In this document: positions 1 to 8,763 of the stretch, piece by piece | Position numbering within the stretch: the stretch's first letter is position 1 | Layout: each line of letters opens with the position of its first letter | Assembly: GCF_016097415.1 (NCBI RefSeq) | Contig: NZ_JAEHGE010000001.1 | Location: 974,914 to 1,038,913 of the forward strand | DNA length: 64,000 nucleotides | Source: a sulfur-oxidizing endosymbiont of Gigantopelta aegis | Lineage (GTDB): Bacteria > Pseudomonadota > Gammaproteobacteria > GRL18 | Direction of reading: 5' to 3' | The notes under the pieces: generated by a model | Database searches by the model: none | What the model was told of the DNA's origin: nothing | The model's input: the letters and a program-made list of their open reading frames with translations, nothing else | Made by a program: the position numbers and the translations under genes

Positions 1-152
1 CAGTATTCTCTAATGCCAACTGATTTAGTATGAATCTTTATTACTCGTCCACACTACATGATTACTGATTTTAGTTTAATCCAAACAAACTTGACATAAT
101 ATGTCATTTTCTTTATTGTTAGTCTTTATACTTATCAGTAGACAGGATTAAC

Positions 153-809
153 ATGGAATTAAATCAGCTCTGGGAAATACTAAGTGGCTACCCCACTGGC
201 ATCTATACGGTGTTCATTGGCCTGTTATTGGTTTTCTGGCTCTTTGTTATTATTGGTGCCCTGGATCTTGAGCTCATATCCTTTGATGCTGACATTGATG
301 TTGATGCAGAAATTGAAATTCCCGGTTTTGTCGGTCTAATGCACACACTTGGCTTAACGGGCGTACCATTTACCATAGTTATAACCATCCTAGTATTTCT
401 TGCCTGGGTTTTTAGCTATATTGTCTCGGCCTATCTCATTCCCCTTATACCTTCAAGCCTAGTGCAAATTTTAGTCGCTACAATAACACTTGTAGGTGCT
501 TTCCTATTGGCTGTGCCCATCACATCACGTATTGTAGCGCCACTACAAAAACTGTCTCAAGAAAATCAGGCTAAGTCTAATAAAGACTTTTTGGGCAGTC
601 ACTGCACTGTCACCTCACTCAGTGTAGATGATACTTTTGGGCAGGGAAAAATTAAAACTCGGGGCGCTAGTTTAATTGTCAGAATTCGTGCTGAATTACC
701 CAATACAATAAAAAAAGGTGATATAGTCAGACCGATTAGTTATGACGAAAATGACAATGTTTACCATATCGTCACCCATGAAGAGTTTGAAAAGAATTTA
801 GAAAAATAG
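153..809 (+). CDS. yqiJ: NfeD/YqiJ-like inner-membrane protein with C-terminal OB-fold
   Basis: A 218-residue membrane protein of the YqiJ (NfeD-like) type. A hydrophobic segment lies at about residues 17-38. An acidic stretch rich in Asp and Glu follows at 39-57, and two more hydrophobic segments lie at about 70-95 and 100-125. A soluble C-terminal part at about 145-210 has the length and strand-rich look of the OB-fold found in NfeD proteins. It lies 45 bp upstream of a flotillin gene on the same strand. That is the classic NfeD-flotillin pairing, in which the two proteins act together in membrane microdomains. The start is supported by a purine-rich AGGA about 8 bases before the ATG. The family call is firm; the physiological role is inferred from the pairing. 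Confidence 0.85.
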   Translation: MELNQLWEILSGYPTGIYTVFIGLLLVFWLFVIIGALDLELISFDADIDVDAEIEIPGFVGLMHTLGLTGVPFTIVITILVFLAWVFSYIVSAYLIPLIPSSLVQILVATITLVGAFLLAVPITSRIVAPLQKLSQENQAKSNKDFLGSHCTVTSLSVDDTFGQGKIKTRGASLIVRIRAELPNTIKKGDIVRPISYDENDNVYHIVTHEEFEKNLEK

Positions 810-854
810 CAAGTACAAAATAATCCAGCAGCATTTAATTAAGGGAGTAATAAT

Positions 855-2975
855 ATGTATTTCATCGCTTTATCTGTCGGTGTCTTAGCGGCATTTCTAT
901 TAGGCGGCTTTTTCCTCTATGCCAGCTTTTACAAGAAAGTCGATCAAGGCAATGCCATGATCGTCAATACCTTAAAAGCTGAGCCGGATGTCACTTTTAC
1001 CGGACGCTTAGTTATTCCCGTTATTCATCGTCGTGAAATCATGAATATCTCTCTAAAAACCATTGAAATTGATCGTCGCGGCAAAGATGGTTTGATTTGT
1101 ATGGATAATATTCGCGCAGATATTAAAGTGGCCTTTTTTGTCCGCGTCAACAAAACCACCGAAGATGTACTCAGAGTCGCACAGGCCATTGGTTGTGACC
1201 GTGCATCAGAGCAAGAAACCATGGAAGAACTCTTCAGTGCCAAATTCTCCGAGGCCTTAAAAACTGTTGGCAAGCGTCTTAATTTTATCGACCTGTATCA
1301 AGAGCGTGATAAGTTTCGCGATGATATTATCAAAGTCATTGGTGAAGACTTAAATGGTTATGTACTCGAAGATGCCGCCATCGATTACCTTGAGCAAACC
1401 CCCATTGAGAGTCTGGACAAAGACAATATTCTCGATGCCCAGGGTATTAGAAAAATTACTGAGCTGACAGCGATTGAACATATCAGCACCAACAATCTTG
1501 AACGCGAAGAACAAATGAAAATCAAGAAAAAGGATGTTGAAACCCGTGAAACCATCCTTGAGCTAGAGCGTCAGGAAAAAGATGCCGAAGCCAAACAATT
1601 ACGTGAAGTCTCCAGCGTCATTGCCCGCGAAGAAGCTGAAACCAAGAAAATTCAAGAAGAAGAGCGACAAAAATCAGAGCAGGCACGCATTGTTTCCGAA
1701 GAAAAAATTCTCGTGGCCGAAGAAAATATGCAACGTGAAATTGAAGTGGCCAATTTAAACCGTCAGCGTGTCGTGGTCACTGAAACAGAGCAAGTTAAAC
1801 GCGCTCAAGAGCTTGAAGTCGTCGCGCGCGAACGTGCCGTTGAACTGGAAGAGATTGAGAAAGAAAAAGCCCTGGAAATTGAAAAGAAAAACATTGCCGA
1901 TGTTATCCGTGAACGCATCGTGGTAGAAAAGTCCGTTGCCATCGAAGAGGAAGAAATTGAAAAAGTCCGCTTAGTTGCCGAAGCCGAACGTGAAAGAGAA
2001 GCCACTGTGATTAAAGCCGAAGCCGGAGCACAAGAAGCCCTGGTCAAAGAAATTAAGGCCGCCGAAGCCGATGAAATCAAAGCCTCACACAAGGCTAAAG
2101 AAGAAGTGGTATTAGCCCAAGGGCGTTTAAAATCTGCCGAACATAATGCTGAAGCAGACAAACGCAAAGCCGAAGGCATCGAAGCTGTTGAAGCCGCACC
2201 CGGACTGGCAAAAGCCCGGGTTCAGGAATTCCAGGCCGATGCTGATGAAAAATCAGGTATTGCCGAAGCGAAAGTGTTAGAAGAGAAATTACTCGCTCAG
2301 GCCACCGGCGATGAAAAATTGGGGCTTTCAGAAGCCAAAGTGCTGCAAGAAAAATTATCCGCCCAGGCCATTGGTGATGAAAAAATAGGTATCGCAGCGG
2401 TCAAAATCAAAGAAGCCGATGCCGTCGCTATCAAGGCGCTTGGTAAAGCCGAAGCCAGCAAAATTGCCGATCGTTTTGCCGCAGAAGCAGAAGGCTTAGA
2501 GAAGAAGTTTGTTGCCATGAAACAAATGGATGAAAACACCCGTGATCACGAAGAATTCCGTATGCGCTTAGATTTGGGGCATGCTGAAGCCATGAAAGGC
2601 ATTGATGCTAACGTTGAGATTGCACAAGAACAAGCGGATGTGCTAGGCAAGGCAATGTCAGAAGCCAATATTGATATCGTGGGTGGTAATGGTGAATTTC
2701 TGGAAAAATTCATTAACTCACTGGCAGTAGGTAAATCCATTGATGCCGTTGCAGACAAGAGTAAAATTGTTTCCAAGGCCATCGAAGGTCACATGACAGG
2801 CGAAGAAAGCATTGTTGGCGATATTAAAGAAATTGTCTCTGGCCTAAGTGCTGGCAGTGGTAGCGTACAAAACCTGACCGTCAGCGCCTTTTTGTCACAG
2901 GTAATGAAAAGTGGCACAACTGAACAGCAGAACCTAGTTAAAAAGTTAATGGGTACGATTAACTCAGATTCCTAA
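855..2975 (+). CDS. yqiK: Flotillin family (SPFH domain) protein, YqiK type
   Basis: A 706-residue flotillin-like protein. The N-terminus has one hydrophobic anchor (about residues 3-23), followed by an SPFH/Band-7 domain to roughly residue 200. The rest, to about residue 580, is a very long charged coiled-coil rich in Glu, Lys and Ala, typical of flotillins. It ends with a glycine- and serine-rich tail. Flotillins oligomerise on the inner membrane and organise membrane domains; here the expected NfeD partner lies directly upstream. A good ribosome site (AAGGGAG) precedes the ATG. The next gene downstream, 52 bp away, is the N-terminal part of the large ATPase that often accompanies yqiK-type operons. 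The length and the intact frame suggest a functional gene even though its downstream partner is broken. Confidence 0.92.
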   Translation: MYFIALSVGVLAAFLLGGFFLYASFYKKVDQGNAMIVNTLKAEPDVTFTGRLVIPVIHRREIMNISLKTIEIDRRGKDGLICMDNIRADIKVAFFVRVNKTTEDVLRVAQAIGCDRASEQETMEELFSAKFSEALKTVGKRLNFIDLYQERDKFRDDIIKVIGEDLNGYVLEDAAIDYLEQTPIESLDKDNILDAQGIRKITELTAIEHISTNNLEREEQMKIKKKDVETRETILELERQEKDAEAKQLREVSSVIAREEAETKKIQEEERQKSEQARIVSEEKILVAEENMQREIEVANLNRQRVVVTETEQVKRAQELEVVARERAVELEEIEKEKALEIEKKNIADVIRERIVVEKSVAIEEEEIEKVRLVAEAEREREATVIKAEAGAQEALVKEIKAAEADEIKASHKAKEEVVLAQGRLKSAEHNAEADKRKAEGIEAVEAAPGLAKARVQEFQADADEKSGIAEAKVLEEKLLAQATGDEKLGLSEAKVLQEKLSAQAIGDEKIGIAAVKIKEADAVAIKALGKAEASKIADRFAAEAEGLEKKFVAMKQMDENTRDHEEFRMRLDLGHAEAMKGIDANVEIAQEQADVLGKAMSEANIDIVGGNGEFLEKFINSLAVGKSIDAVADKSKIVSKAIEGHMTGEESIVGDIKEIVSGLSAGSGSVQNLTVSAFLSQVMKSGTTEQQNLVKKLMGTINSDS

Positions 2976-3027
2976 TTTTTTTGTTCAGTTTAAATAATCG
3001 CCCCAAAAGCAAAACAAGGAAGAAACC

Positions 3028-4414
3028 GTGCCCGGAATAAGCCCCGATGATAATACTGAAGTTGAAAATGCCGTCGCAGAAGGCGGTGCCTATGAACTCA
3101 TTCGTAAACGTCTTGAAGAACAGGCTCGCACATTAGACAGTGCTGCCCGTCAACTTAATGACGAGCGCTTAGCTGAGTTTGGCGAAACATCAATGGGGGT
3201 GATTGGCCGTGTTCGAGTGCGCACAGAAAATAATTGTAATGCCCGTGATATTGTACAAATCAACAATTACCTATTATTTGGCTATAACGTCTTTATCGGT
3301 TTAAAAACAGAAACTCAGGTCAGCGATGTTTTTGCTCTGTATCAATTACACCATAATGATGCAACATTCACCATTGAACCCACCGAGGTCAAGGGCAGCT
3401 TTCTTGATGATGCTAAGTTTAAAAAAGAATTTTTCGAACTCTATAGCTATTACAAAAGCACCCATTTACTTAAATTACGCAAAACCCATAATCGCCTATT
3501 AGCATTTTTCCAAATTGGTGAAAAACTAGAAGATACCCGTGTTTTTCGCTGGTCGATTGAATCCAATGGCGAGCTTAAGTACATCGATGCTCGGGGTGAA
3601 CGGGAATTAAAAAGCCCACCACGCTATGATTTTGCATGGCAGGAAACCACCCGTGACAATCATATCAGTGGCCGCCACCCGCACATCAGCATTCTTGATG
3701 AAATCTTTATTGAAACCATCGGTGGACACCTCACCATAAAAGTTGAAAATAACACCGAAGATGGTTTAGGTATCTATCAGGAAAAAGTGGATGACAAAAA
3801 TCAATCATTAGCCGATGCAGAAATTTTCTATAGTAAACTGGGTTCGTTGATTTTATTAAAGATACAACCCTATCGCGAAAAAGTTTGGCGCTATCTGGTT
3901 TTTAATACCATTAACAATCAAATCAACCGCATCGATGCCATTGGTCAGGCCTGTGTACAACTCCCAGAAGATCACGGTCTTATTTTCCCTGGGGGTTACT
4001 ACTTACAAAGTGGTGAAACCAAAGAGTTTGGTGATGAAGCCGATGGTATGATCTATGAACGTGCCATTAAATCACCTAACGGAGAGGATGTACTTTACCG
4101 CTTTTATCGTCGTGATGAAGGCAAGGTGGGCTTATTTAATTATAATTTAATCCGCAAAGAAGTTTCAACGCCCTTATATGGTCATGGCTTTAGTTTATTT
4201 GAAAATGGTCGTGCCGTGTTATTTTCTTCTGAGTCCAATGAGCCCTCACGCAATCATCCCATGCAAATCTGGGAAACCCCCTTCAGCAGTGATGACTATG
4301 CCAGCAAACAACCTAACAGCCAGACTTTTTTGGGCAAAATTGGCAATGCCGAATTAGTCCATGCTATCTCCGAACTCTATAGTCTGGTTCGAAGCATCAA
4401 TGAACAATTAATGT
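3028..4414 (+). pseudogene. DUF3686-type DNA repair ATPase, N-terminal fragment truncated by IS3
   Basis: This begins as the large ATPase (usually well over 1500 residues, carrying a DUF3686 region) that is encoded after yqiK-type flotillins. Only about 460 residues of the N-terminal part survive; no Walker motif is present in what is left. The start is a GTG with an AAGGAAG ribosome site, 52 bp after the flotillin stop. From about 4415 the reading frame runs into the middle of an IS3-family transposase gene, so the last half-dozen residues of the open frame are IS-derived. Everything from there to about 5538 is mobile-element debris. A possible last piece of the host protein is the short frame at 5539-5619. 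The family assignment comes from recall of the gene context and of the sequence style, not from a motif. Confidence 0.75.
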
Positions 4415-5186
4415 GGCTACTATGTGGGTGATATTACCTATATTGCCACCAAGGAAGGCTGGTTATATTTAGCGGTTGTCATTGACTTATTCTCTAGGCA
4501 AATTGTTGGCTGGTCGATGGATGAGCGAATGAAAGCCAAGCTAGTCAATGATGCTTTACTGATGGCCATATGGAAGCGTAAACCAATGGATGGATTGCTT
4601 TGGCATACTGACCGAGGTAGCCAATATGCCTCTGATAGTCATAGAAAAATATTGTCGGATCATAACATAATTCAGTCTATGAGCCGCAAAGGAAATTGCT
4701 GGGACAATGCTGTATCAGAGAGCTTCTTTCATAGTTTGAAAACTGAATTGACGCACCATTGTCGATTCAAAACCAGAGTAGAAGCAAAGCAGGCAATATT
4801 TGAATATATTGAGGTATTTTATAATCGGGAGCGACTTCATTCGGCTAATGATTATTTGTCACCAGTCGATTATGAAATACAGCAGGAAATAGCTTAAATC
4901 GATTGATTGAAGAGGGAAAGGCGACATAAATGCCGCCCATTACCGTTGACGGCCATCGGCTCCTCAGCCTGTGCCGTGAAGATATTGTAACAGGATCATT
5001 ACCGTTGTGAAAATACCTTGGGTGAATGGAACGGCTCTATCGTTCCAGAGGGCAAAGCCCTTTCTCTTCATCTGTTTAAAGTTAACATGAGAAACTAAAA
5101 TGATAGGAAATACAAAATGACAAAAATCACTTGAAACAGCCAAAAAAAATATTTAGAAAACTGTCCGGAAAAGTGTTGACACATCA
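4415..5186 (+). mobile_element. IS3-family element, 3' half only
   Basis: The left end and the 5' half are missing. What remains is the 3' half of orfB (4424-4897), about 265 bases of non-coding tail, and the right end. The right terminus reads TGTCCGGAAAAGTGTTGACA and continues to CA at 5185-5186, so the element would have the 5'-TG...CA-3' ends common in this family. The non-coding tail is unusually long for IS3 and contains small hairpins, such as AGGGC-AAA-GCCCT near 5050-5062. The left break lies inside the host ATPase gene. On the right the element abuts, without a gap, an internal point of an IS1595 transposase gene. It therefore probably first inserted into an IS1595 copy and was later cut by a deletion that also removed most of the ATPase. 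Confidence 0.85.
4424..4897 (+). pseudogene. IS3-family transposase OrfB, C-terminal half of the DDE domain
   Basis: About 157 residues remain of a roughly 280-residue OrfB. The fragment starts within the catalytic core at the conserved stretch GDITYIAT, with the first catalytic Asp in GDI. It keeps the second Asp (HTDRGSQY) and the catalytic Glu region ([14 protein letters not shown]), then runs to a natural stop. The N-terminal half, with the HTH_21 region, is absent, so the gene cannot make a working enzyme by itself. The missing type of sequence is found about 2 kb downstream in a second remnant. Confidence 0.9.
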
Positions 5187-5538
5187 ATTCATCTTATGAC
5201 TCAATTGAAGACAGCGGTTTCAGCATTAGAATTAAAGAGACAGCTTAAGGTAAGCTACAATACAGCCTGGAGTATGAAACAAAAGATCATGCAGGTTATG
5301 AAAGAACGTGATGACAGTAAACCTTTATCAGGCATCATTCAAATTGATGATGCCTACTGGGGTGGTGAGCACAGAGGCGGCTCCAGAGGTCGTGGTTCAG
5401 AAAATAAAACACCGTTATCGGTTTAATAGACGCTTTAACTTAAAAAGACATGATGCCAAGGTTTTTATGCGTGGCGATGAAAACGCCACCTATGAATGGA
5501 AAGCTCCTAAAAATGGCGGAGCTTTATGGGTAATCAAG
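5187..5538 (+). mobile_element. IS1595-family element fragment with internal deletion
   Basis: Its first part matches the middle of the IS1595 copy at 40467-41547 (residues MTQLKTAVSALELKRQ onward). It covers the catalytic IQIDDAYWGGEH region up to ENKTP, then jumps directly to the last coding part (RFNRRFNLK). About 330 bp between are gone; the join lies in a shared GTT. The right terminus is complete: the inverted repeat ATGGCGGAGCTTTATGGGTA ends with ATCAAG at 5538. The left end is missing because the IS3 right end abuts here. Two overlapping short open frames (5196-5426 and 5308-5619) are products of this deletion and are not genes. Confidence 0.85.
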
Positions 5539-5619
5539 TTAATTTATGAGCCGAATAACGTATTGGCAACAAAGAATATTCGACGAGCAGAAAAAGTCAT
5601 TAAAAACTCACAACATTAA
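5539..5619 (+). pseudogene. Possible C-terminal remnant of the interrupted ATPase gene
   Basis: Directly after the IS1595 right end, 26 codons (LIYEPNNVLATKNIRRAEKV and a few more) run to a TAA and are followed 34 bases later by the next host gene. The stretch is not IS1595 sequence, since it lies outside the terminal repeat. It is in the right place and orientation to be the last piece of the ATPase interrupted at 4415. The identity is inferred from position only. Confidence 0.35.
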
Positions 5620-5653
5620 GACAAAAACAAAAAAATTAATATAAGGACATAAT

Positions 5654-6059
5654 ATGCGTGGTGCAGGTGGAACGTCAGGTGGTTTAGGGCAATTCTTTTG
5701 GTTTTGCTATGTTATGCGGGGGTATTTATCTCTTATTAAATGCTATTACCGTTTCATCACACTTTGGCTTTGGCATGCGAATGTATGGCTTTGGTCGTTT
5801 TGGTGTCACCAGTGGTATGATCTTAATTCCCTTTATGTTTGGTGTGGGAATGATTTTCTATAATGGTAAAAATATGATTGGCTGGTTATTGGCAACGGGC
5901 TCTATTGTCGCATTAATTTTTGGTGTCATCTCACAAATACAATTCAGCTTTCGACATATGTCGGCCTTTGATCTAATTGTTATTCTTATTTTAACGGTGG
6001 GTGGTCTGGGCTTGTTTTTAAAATCCCTCAAAACTATTGATGAGACCTATCCGGATTGA
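5654..6059 (+). pseudogene. Small membrane protein of the flotillin operon, frameshifted
   Basis: The ATG at 5654 follows an AAGGA ribosome site and encodes MRGAGGTSGGLGQF. The frame then breaks at the run TTTT (5696-5699). Removing one T restores a continuous frame (GFAMLCGGIYLLLNAI and on) to the stop at 6059, giving a protein of about 134 residues. It has a glycine-rich N-terminus and four hydrophobic segments. A protein of this design is often found next to yqiK-type flotillins. Its function is unknown. The +1 shift is either real inactivation or a homopolymer sequencing error. Confidence 0.6.
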
Positions 6060-6092
6060 TTTTTAACGATAAAAAGCGCATAGAGTAAAAAT

Positions 6093-6643
6093 ATGTTAAA
6101 GCTGAGTATTTTTTTTATGTTAATGCTAGTGACCGAACTCTATGCCGATGTCATTAAGCTTAATCCACAGGCAATGACAGATGCGCATAATGAGCTGCGC
6201 AAGAAATATAATTCACCCCCTTTGAGCTATTCAAACAGCTTGCAAGCAGTCGCTGAAAAATGGGCAAAAACACTGCAAAGAGAGGGTTGTCGAATGCGTC
6301 ATTCAATGGGTGAAACCGGTGAAAATATCTACTGGGCAAGTCCTCATACGACTATAAAAACAGATGGCAATAATATTAAAACCCGTAGCAGTAGATTGCA
6401 AAATATCACTGATAAAAACGTAGTACAATCTTGGTATGATGAAGTAAAGTGGTATGACTATGATACTAATCGTTGTAAAAAGGAAAAATGTGTGGGCATT
6501 ATACGCAAGTTATTTGGCACACGACTCAACAACTCGGCTGTGCTGCTATAGCATGTAAGGATAAGTCACAAATTTGGCTTTGTGAATATGCACCTGCGGG
6601 TAATATTAATATGCATTATCGGGATGGAACTATTAAAACTTAA
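6093..6643 (+). pseudogene. CAP (SCP/PR-1) domain secreted protein, frameshifted
   Basis: The N-terminus is a signal peptide (MLKLSIFFMLMLVTELYA). A CAP domain follows: MTDAHNELRKKY, the His motif region MRHSMGETGENIYW, and VQSWYDEVKWYDYD. The frame is lost at 6487-6494 (TGTGTGGG). Removing the repeated GT lets translation continue as [18 protein letters not shown] and then [10 protein letters not shown], the hallmark CAP3 and CAP4 motifs, to a stop at 6643. The last dozen residues do not look like a normal CAP terminus and may come from the IS3 remnant that follows. CAP proteins are exported; their bacterial roles are poorly defined. Confidence 0.8.
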
Positions 6644-7170
6644 AATAACTAAAAGATAAAAAGATATTCCAAACCGGTGAAGACGGTAGCCAATAGAAGT
6701 GATGAACACATTTATGATGAAGTAAAACGTCTGAAAAAGAATTGGCAAAAGTGATTCAGGAGCGTGATTTATTAAAAAGGCCACAGCGTACTTTGCAAGG
6801 GAAACTTTGTGAAGTACGCATGGATAACTGATCAGGCTAAAGATTACCCGGTAACGATTCTGTGCCGTTTTATGGATGTTTCCGTAGTTGCTATTATGAT
6901 TGGGTTAGCTCTCCTAAAACGGATAGAGAGAAAGAAAATGAAGCGCTTACTGAGCAGCTAAAAAACTGTTTGAAGACAGTCGCAAGACTTATGGAACCCG
7001 TCGTCTTAAAAGAAAACTGGCTGAAAAAGGCGTTCATATAAGCCGCCGGAGAATTGGTCGATTAATGAAAAAAGCCGGTTTGTTTTGTAAAACGAAGAGA
7101 CGCTTTAAAGCGACGACTAATTCCAAGCATAATAAGCGTATATCTCCAAATTTACTGGAATGACACATCA
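6644..7170 (+). mobile_element. IS3-family element remnant (5' half of orfAB)
   Basis: Broken frames give the end of OrfA (EVKRLKKELAKVIQERDLLK with a one-base shift) and the first part of OrfB (YPVTILCRFMDVS, then GTRRLKRKLAEKG and HISRRRIGRLMKKAGLF). It stops at ISPNLLE just before the DDE core. Two shifts sit in A-runs. The piece ends with TGACACATCA at 7161-7170. The same ten bases lie at the right end of the other IS3 fragment (5177-5186). This suggests an internal deletion that fused the 5' half to the element's right terminus. No left inverted repeat is visible. The 6644-7160 stretch holds no host gene. Confidence 0.75.
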
Positions 7171-7374
7171 CGCCTGTGCGGCACGTAGCATCAATTCATA
7201 GCTATTATCGACAAAACCCTGATCGACCATGAGAAAATCAATATTCTTCACTGCCTCACTGGAATAACAATAATACACATAGTCATAAGGACTCGCCTCA
7301 GCACTTGCTGCGGCTTTCATTTTATGGCAATTGTGTTTGCTTGATGTTTCATAAGAAGATTGCTTGTAATTCAT
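7168..7374 (-). CDS. Small protein of unknown function, C-terminus possibly altered by IS3
   Basis: A 68-residue open frame that starts inside the last codons of hemW (26 bp overlap), as a translationally coupled gene would. It has no recognisable domain. It is Ala-, Ser- and Tyr-rich, with a YDYVYYCYSSEAV stretch and no clear membrane segment. Its TGA stop (7168-7170) lies in the ten bases that look like the right end of an IS3 remnant, so the original protein may have been longer. It could also be spurious. Confidence 0.4.
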   Translation of the reverse strand: MNYKQSSYETSSKHNCHKMKAAASAEASPYDYVYYCYSSEAVKNIDFLMVDQGFVDNSYELMLRAAQA

Positions 7375-8548
7375 TGAGATACTGAAGCCCCCTTGCTGTT
7401 GGTTTGATTCGCTGCAGATGCCATTCGATGAGCCCTAGTTCCACGGCTCTTTTTAGCCCCTTCTCGATATGGCTAATGGGTAAACCTGTCTGCTGATAAA
7501 ACAATTCCGTGCTAAAACCATTAGTTAGACGGCTGGCATTAAGCATAAACTCAAAACCAATGTCCTGACGCGAAAGTATTTCTTCTCCACCAATGATAGT
7601 TAACTTTAACTTATTTTCAGCACTTTTACCCGATATTACACTATTTTCGACATAAGTTTGTGGGTGTTTGAGCTTCCAGCGCCGAGTAATTCGCTGTTGT
7701 GCTGCATCACTGATTTTACCATGTGCCCCTGCACCAATGCCGACATAATCACCAAACTGCCAATAATTCAGGTTATGACGGCATTGCTTGCCCGGGCGGG
7801 CGTAGGCTGATACTTCATAATGCTCAAAGCCTGCATTGGCTAATAATTGCTGACATTGAGTTTGCATGTCATAACTTAGGTCATCATCCGGCAAAGCCGG
7901 TGGCTGACTGGCGAATAAGGTATTGGGTTCCAGTGTCAACTGATAATGGGATAGGTGGTTGGTGTCATAGTCGATAGCCTGTTGCACATCATCTAAGGCT
8001 AGTTGCAGGCTTTGACCGGGCAAGGCATACATCAAATCTAAATTAATATTATCAAAGCCTGCTAATTTCGCCCGTTCAATGGCTTGTCGAGCTTGTTGGC
8101 CGTTATGAATACGGCCAATTTTCTGTAATAGCTGATTATCAAAACTTTGAATGCCTATCGACAGGCGATTAATACCGGCGGCATGGAATTCAGCAAATTT
8201 TGCCTGATCAACGCTGCCCGGATTAGCTTCCATGGTGATTTCAGCCATGGGAGAGATAGCCAAGCGAGCATGTAATTGACTGAATAAGTCCGCCATGGTT
8301 TCAGGATGAATCAAACTGGGTGTACCACCACCAATAAAAATACTTTGAATGCTACGCCCCCAGATAGCAGGTAATTCCTGTTCTAAATCATGGATCAATG
8401 CTGCCACATATTGCTTGTCACGGGCTAATTCGCTTGGTGTCGTATTATTGGGGACATGGGAATTAAAATCACAATAGGGGCATTTTTGAGCGCACCAGGG
8501 ATAGTGAATATAGAGTGTCAGTGGCGGTAGTGTGGTAAAATTTAACAT
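7349..8548 (-). CDS. hemW: Radical SAM heme chaperone HemW
   Basis: A 399-residue radical SAM protein. The cluster motif CAQKCPYC (Cys19, Cys23, Cys26) is followed by DFNSH. The downstream motifs FIGGGTPS, MEANPG, RLSIGIQSF and GHYEVSAYA-like EHYEVSAYA are typical of HemW, formerly annotated as oxygen-independent coproporphyrinogen oxidase-like. HemW binds heme and delivers it to respiratory enzymes; it lacks the extra N-terminal Cys arrangement of true HemN. The C-terminal winged-helix HemN domain is present. The length is normal. The gene is divergent from dapF. Confidence 0.92.
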   Translation of the reverse strand: MLNFTTLPPLTLYIHYPWCAQKCPYCDFNSHVPNNTTPSELARDKQYVAALIHDLEQELPAIWGRSIQSIFIGGGTPSLIHPETMADLFSQLHARLAISPMAEITMEANPGSVDQAKFAEFHAAGINRLSIGIQSFDNQLLQKIGRIHNGQQARQAIERAKLAGFDNINLDLMYALPGQSLQLALDDVQQAIDYDTNHLSHYQLTLEPNTLFASQPPALPDDDLSYDMQTQCQQLLANAGFEHYEVSAYARPGKQCRHNLNYWQFGDYVGIGAGAHGKISDAAQQRITRRWKLKHPQTYVENSVISGKSAENKLKLTIIGGEEILSRQDIGFEFMLNASRLTNGFSTELFYQQTGLPISHIEKGLKRAVELGLIEWHLQRIKPTARGLQYLNELQAIFL

Positions 8549-8641
8549 CAGTTCATTCTACTGTGAGCGCAATTTTTAGCAAGACAATTGAGTGCCAAAA
8601 CAATGATTGTGATACCCTTTATTGGACTGTATACTTGAGAA

Positions 8642-8706
8642 TGTAGGGTGGTCACGCTTTTTGTGCCCACGCTGAAAGTGGGCAGATAAAGCCATGCCCA
8701 CCCTAC
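8642..8706. repeat. REP-like palindromic repeat with GTAGGGTGG/CCACCCTAC ends
   Basis: The sequence starts TGTAGGGTGG and ends CCACCCTACG, with a second internal stem GTGCCCAC / GTGGGCA. It can fold into a branched hairpin. It lies in the 215-bp gap between the divergent hemW and dapF genes. Its architecture is that of dispersed intergenic palindromes. Whether it is repeated elsewhere in the genome cannot be seen here. Confidence 0.65.
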
Positions 8707-8763
8707 GGATGAAGTCAAAATATTGGAAAGTTATTCACTAAACTTTATATAACAAGAACAATA

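Noticed and set aside
1805-2179. Long reverse open frame inside the flotillin gene
   Set aside because: Ser/Ala-rich mirror of the Glu- and Lys-rich coiled coil; a shadow of the real frame.
5041-5065. AGGGCAAAGCCCT hairpin in the IS3 tail considered as a host terminator
   Set aside because: It lies in the non-coding tail of the IS3 fragment and has only a mixed CTTTCTC tail; a host role is not supported.
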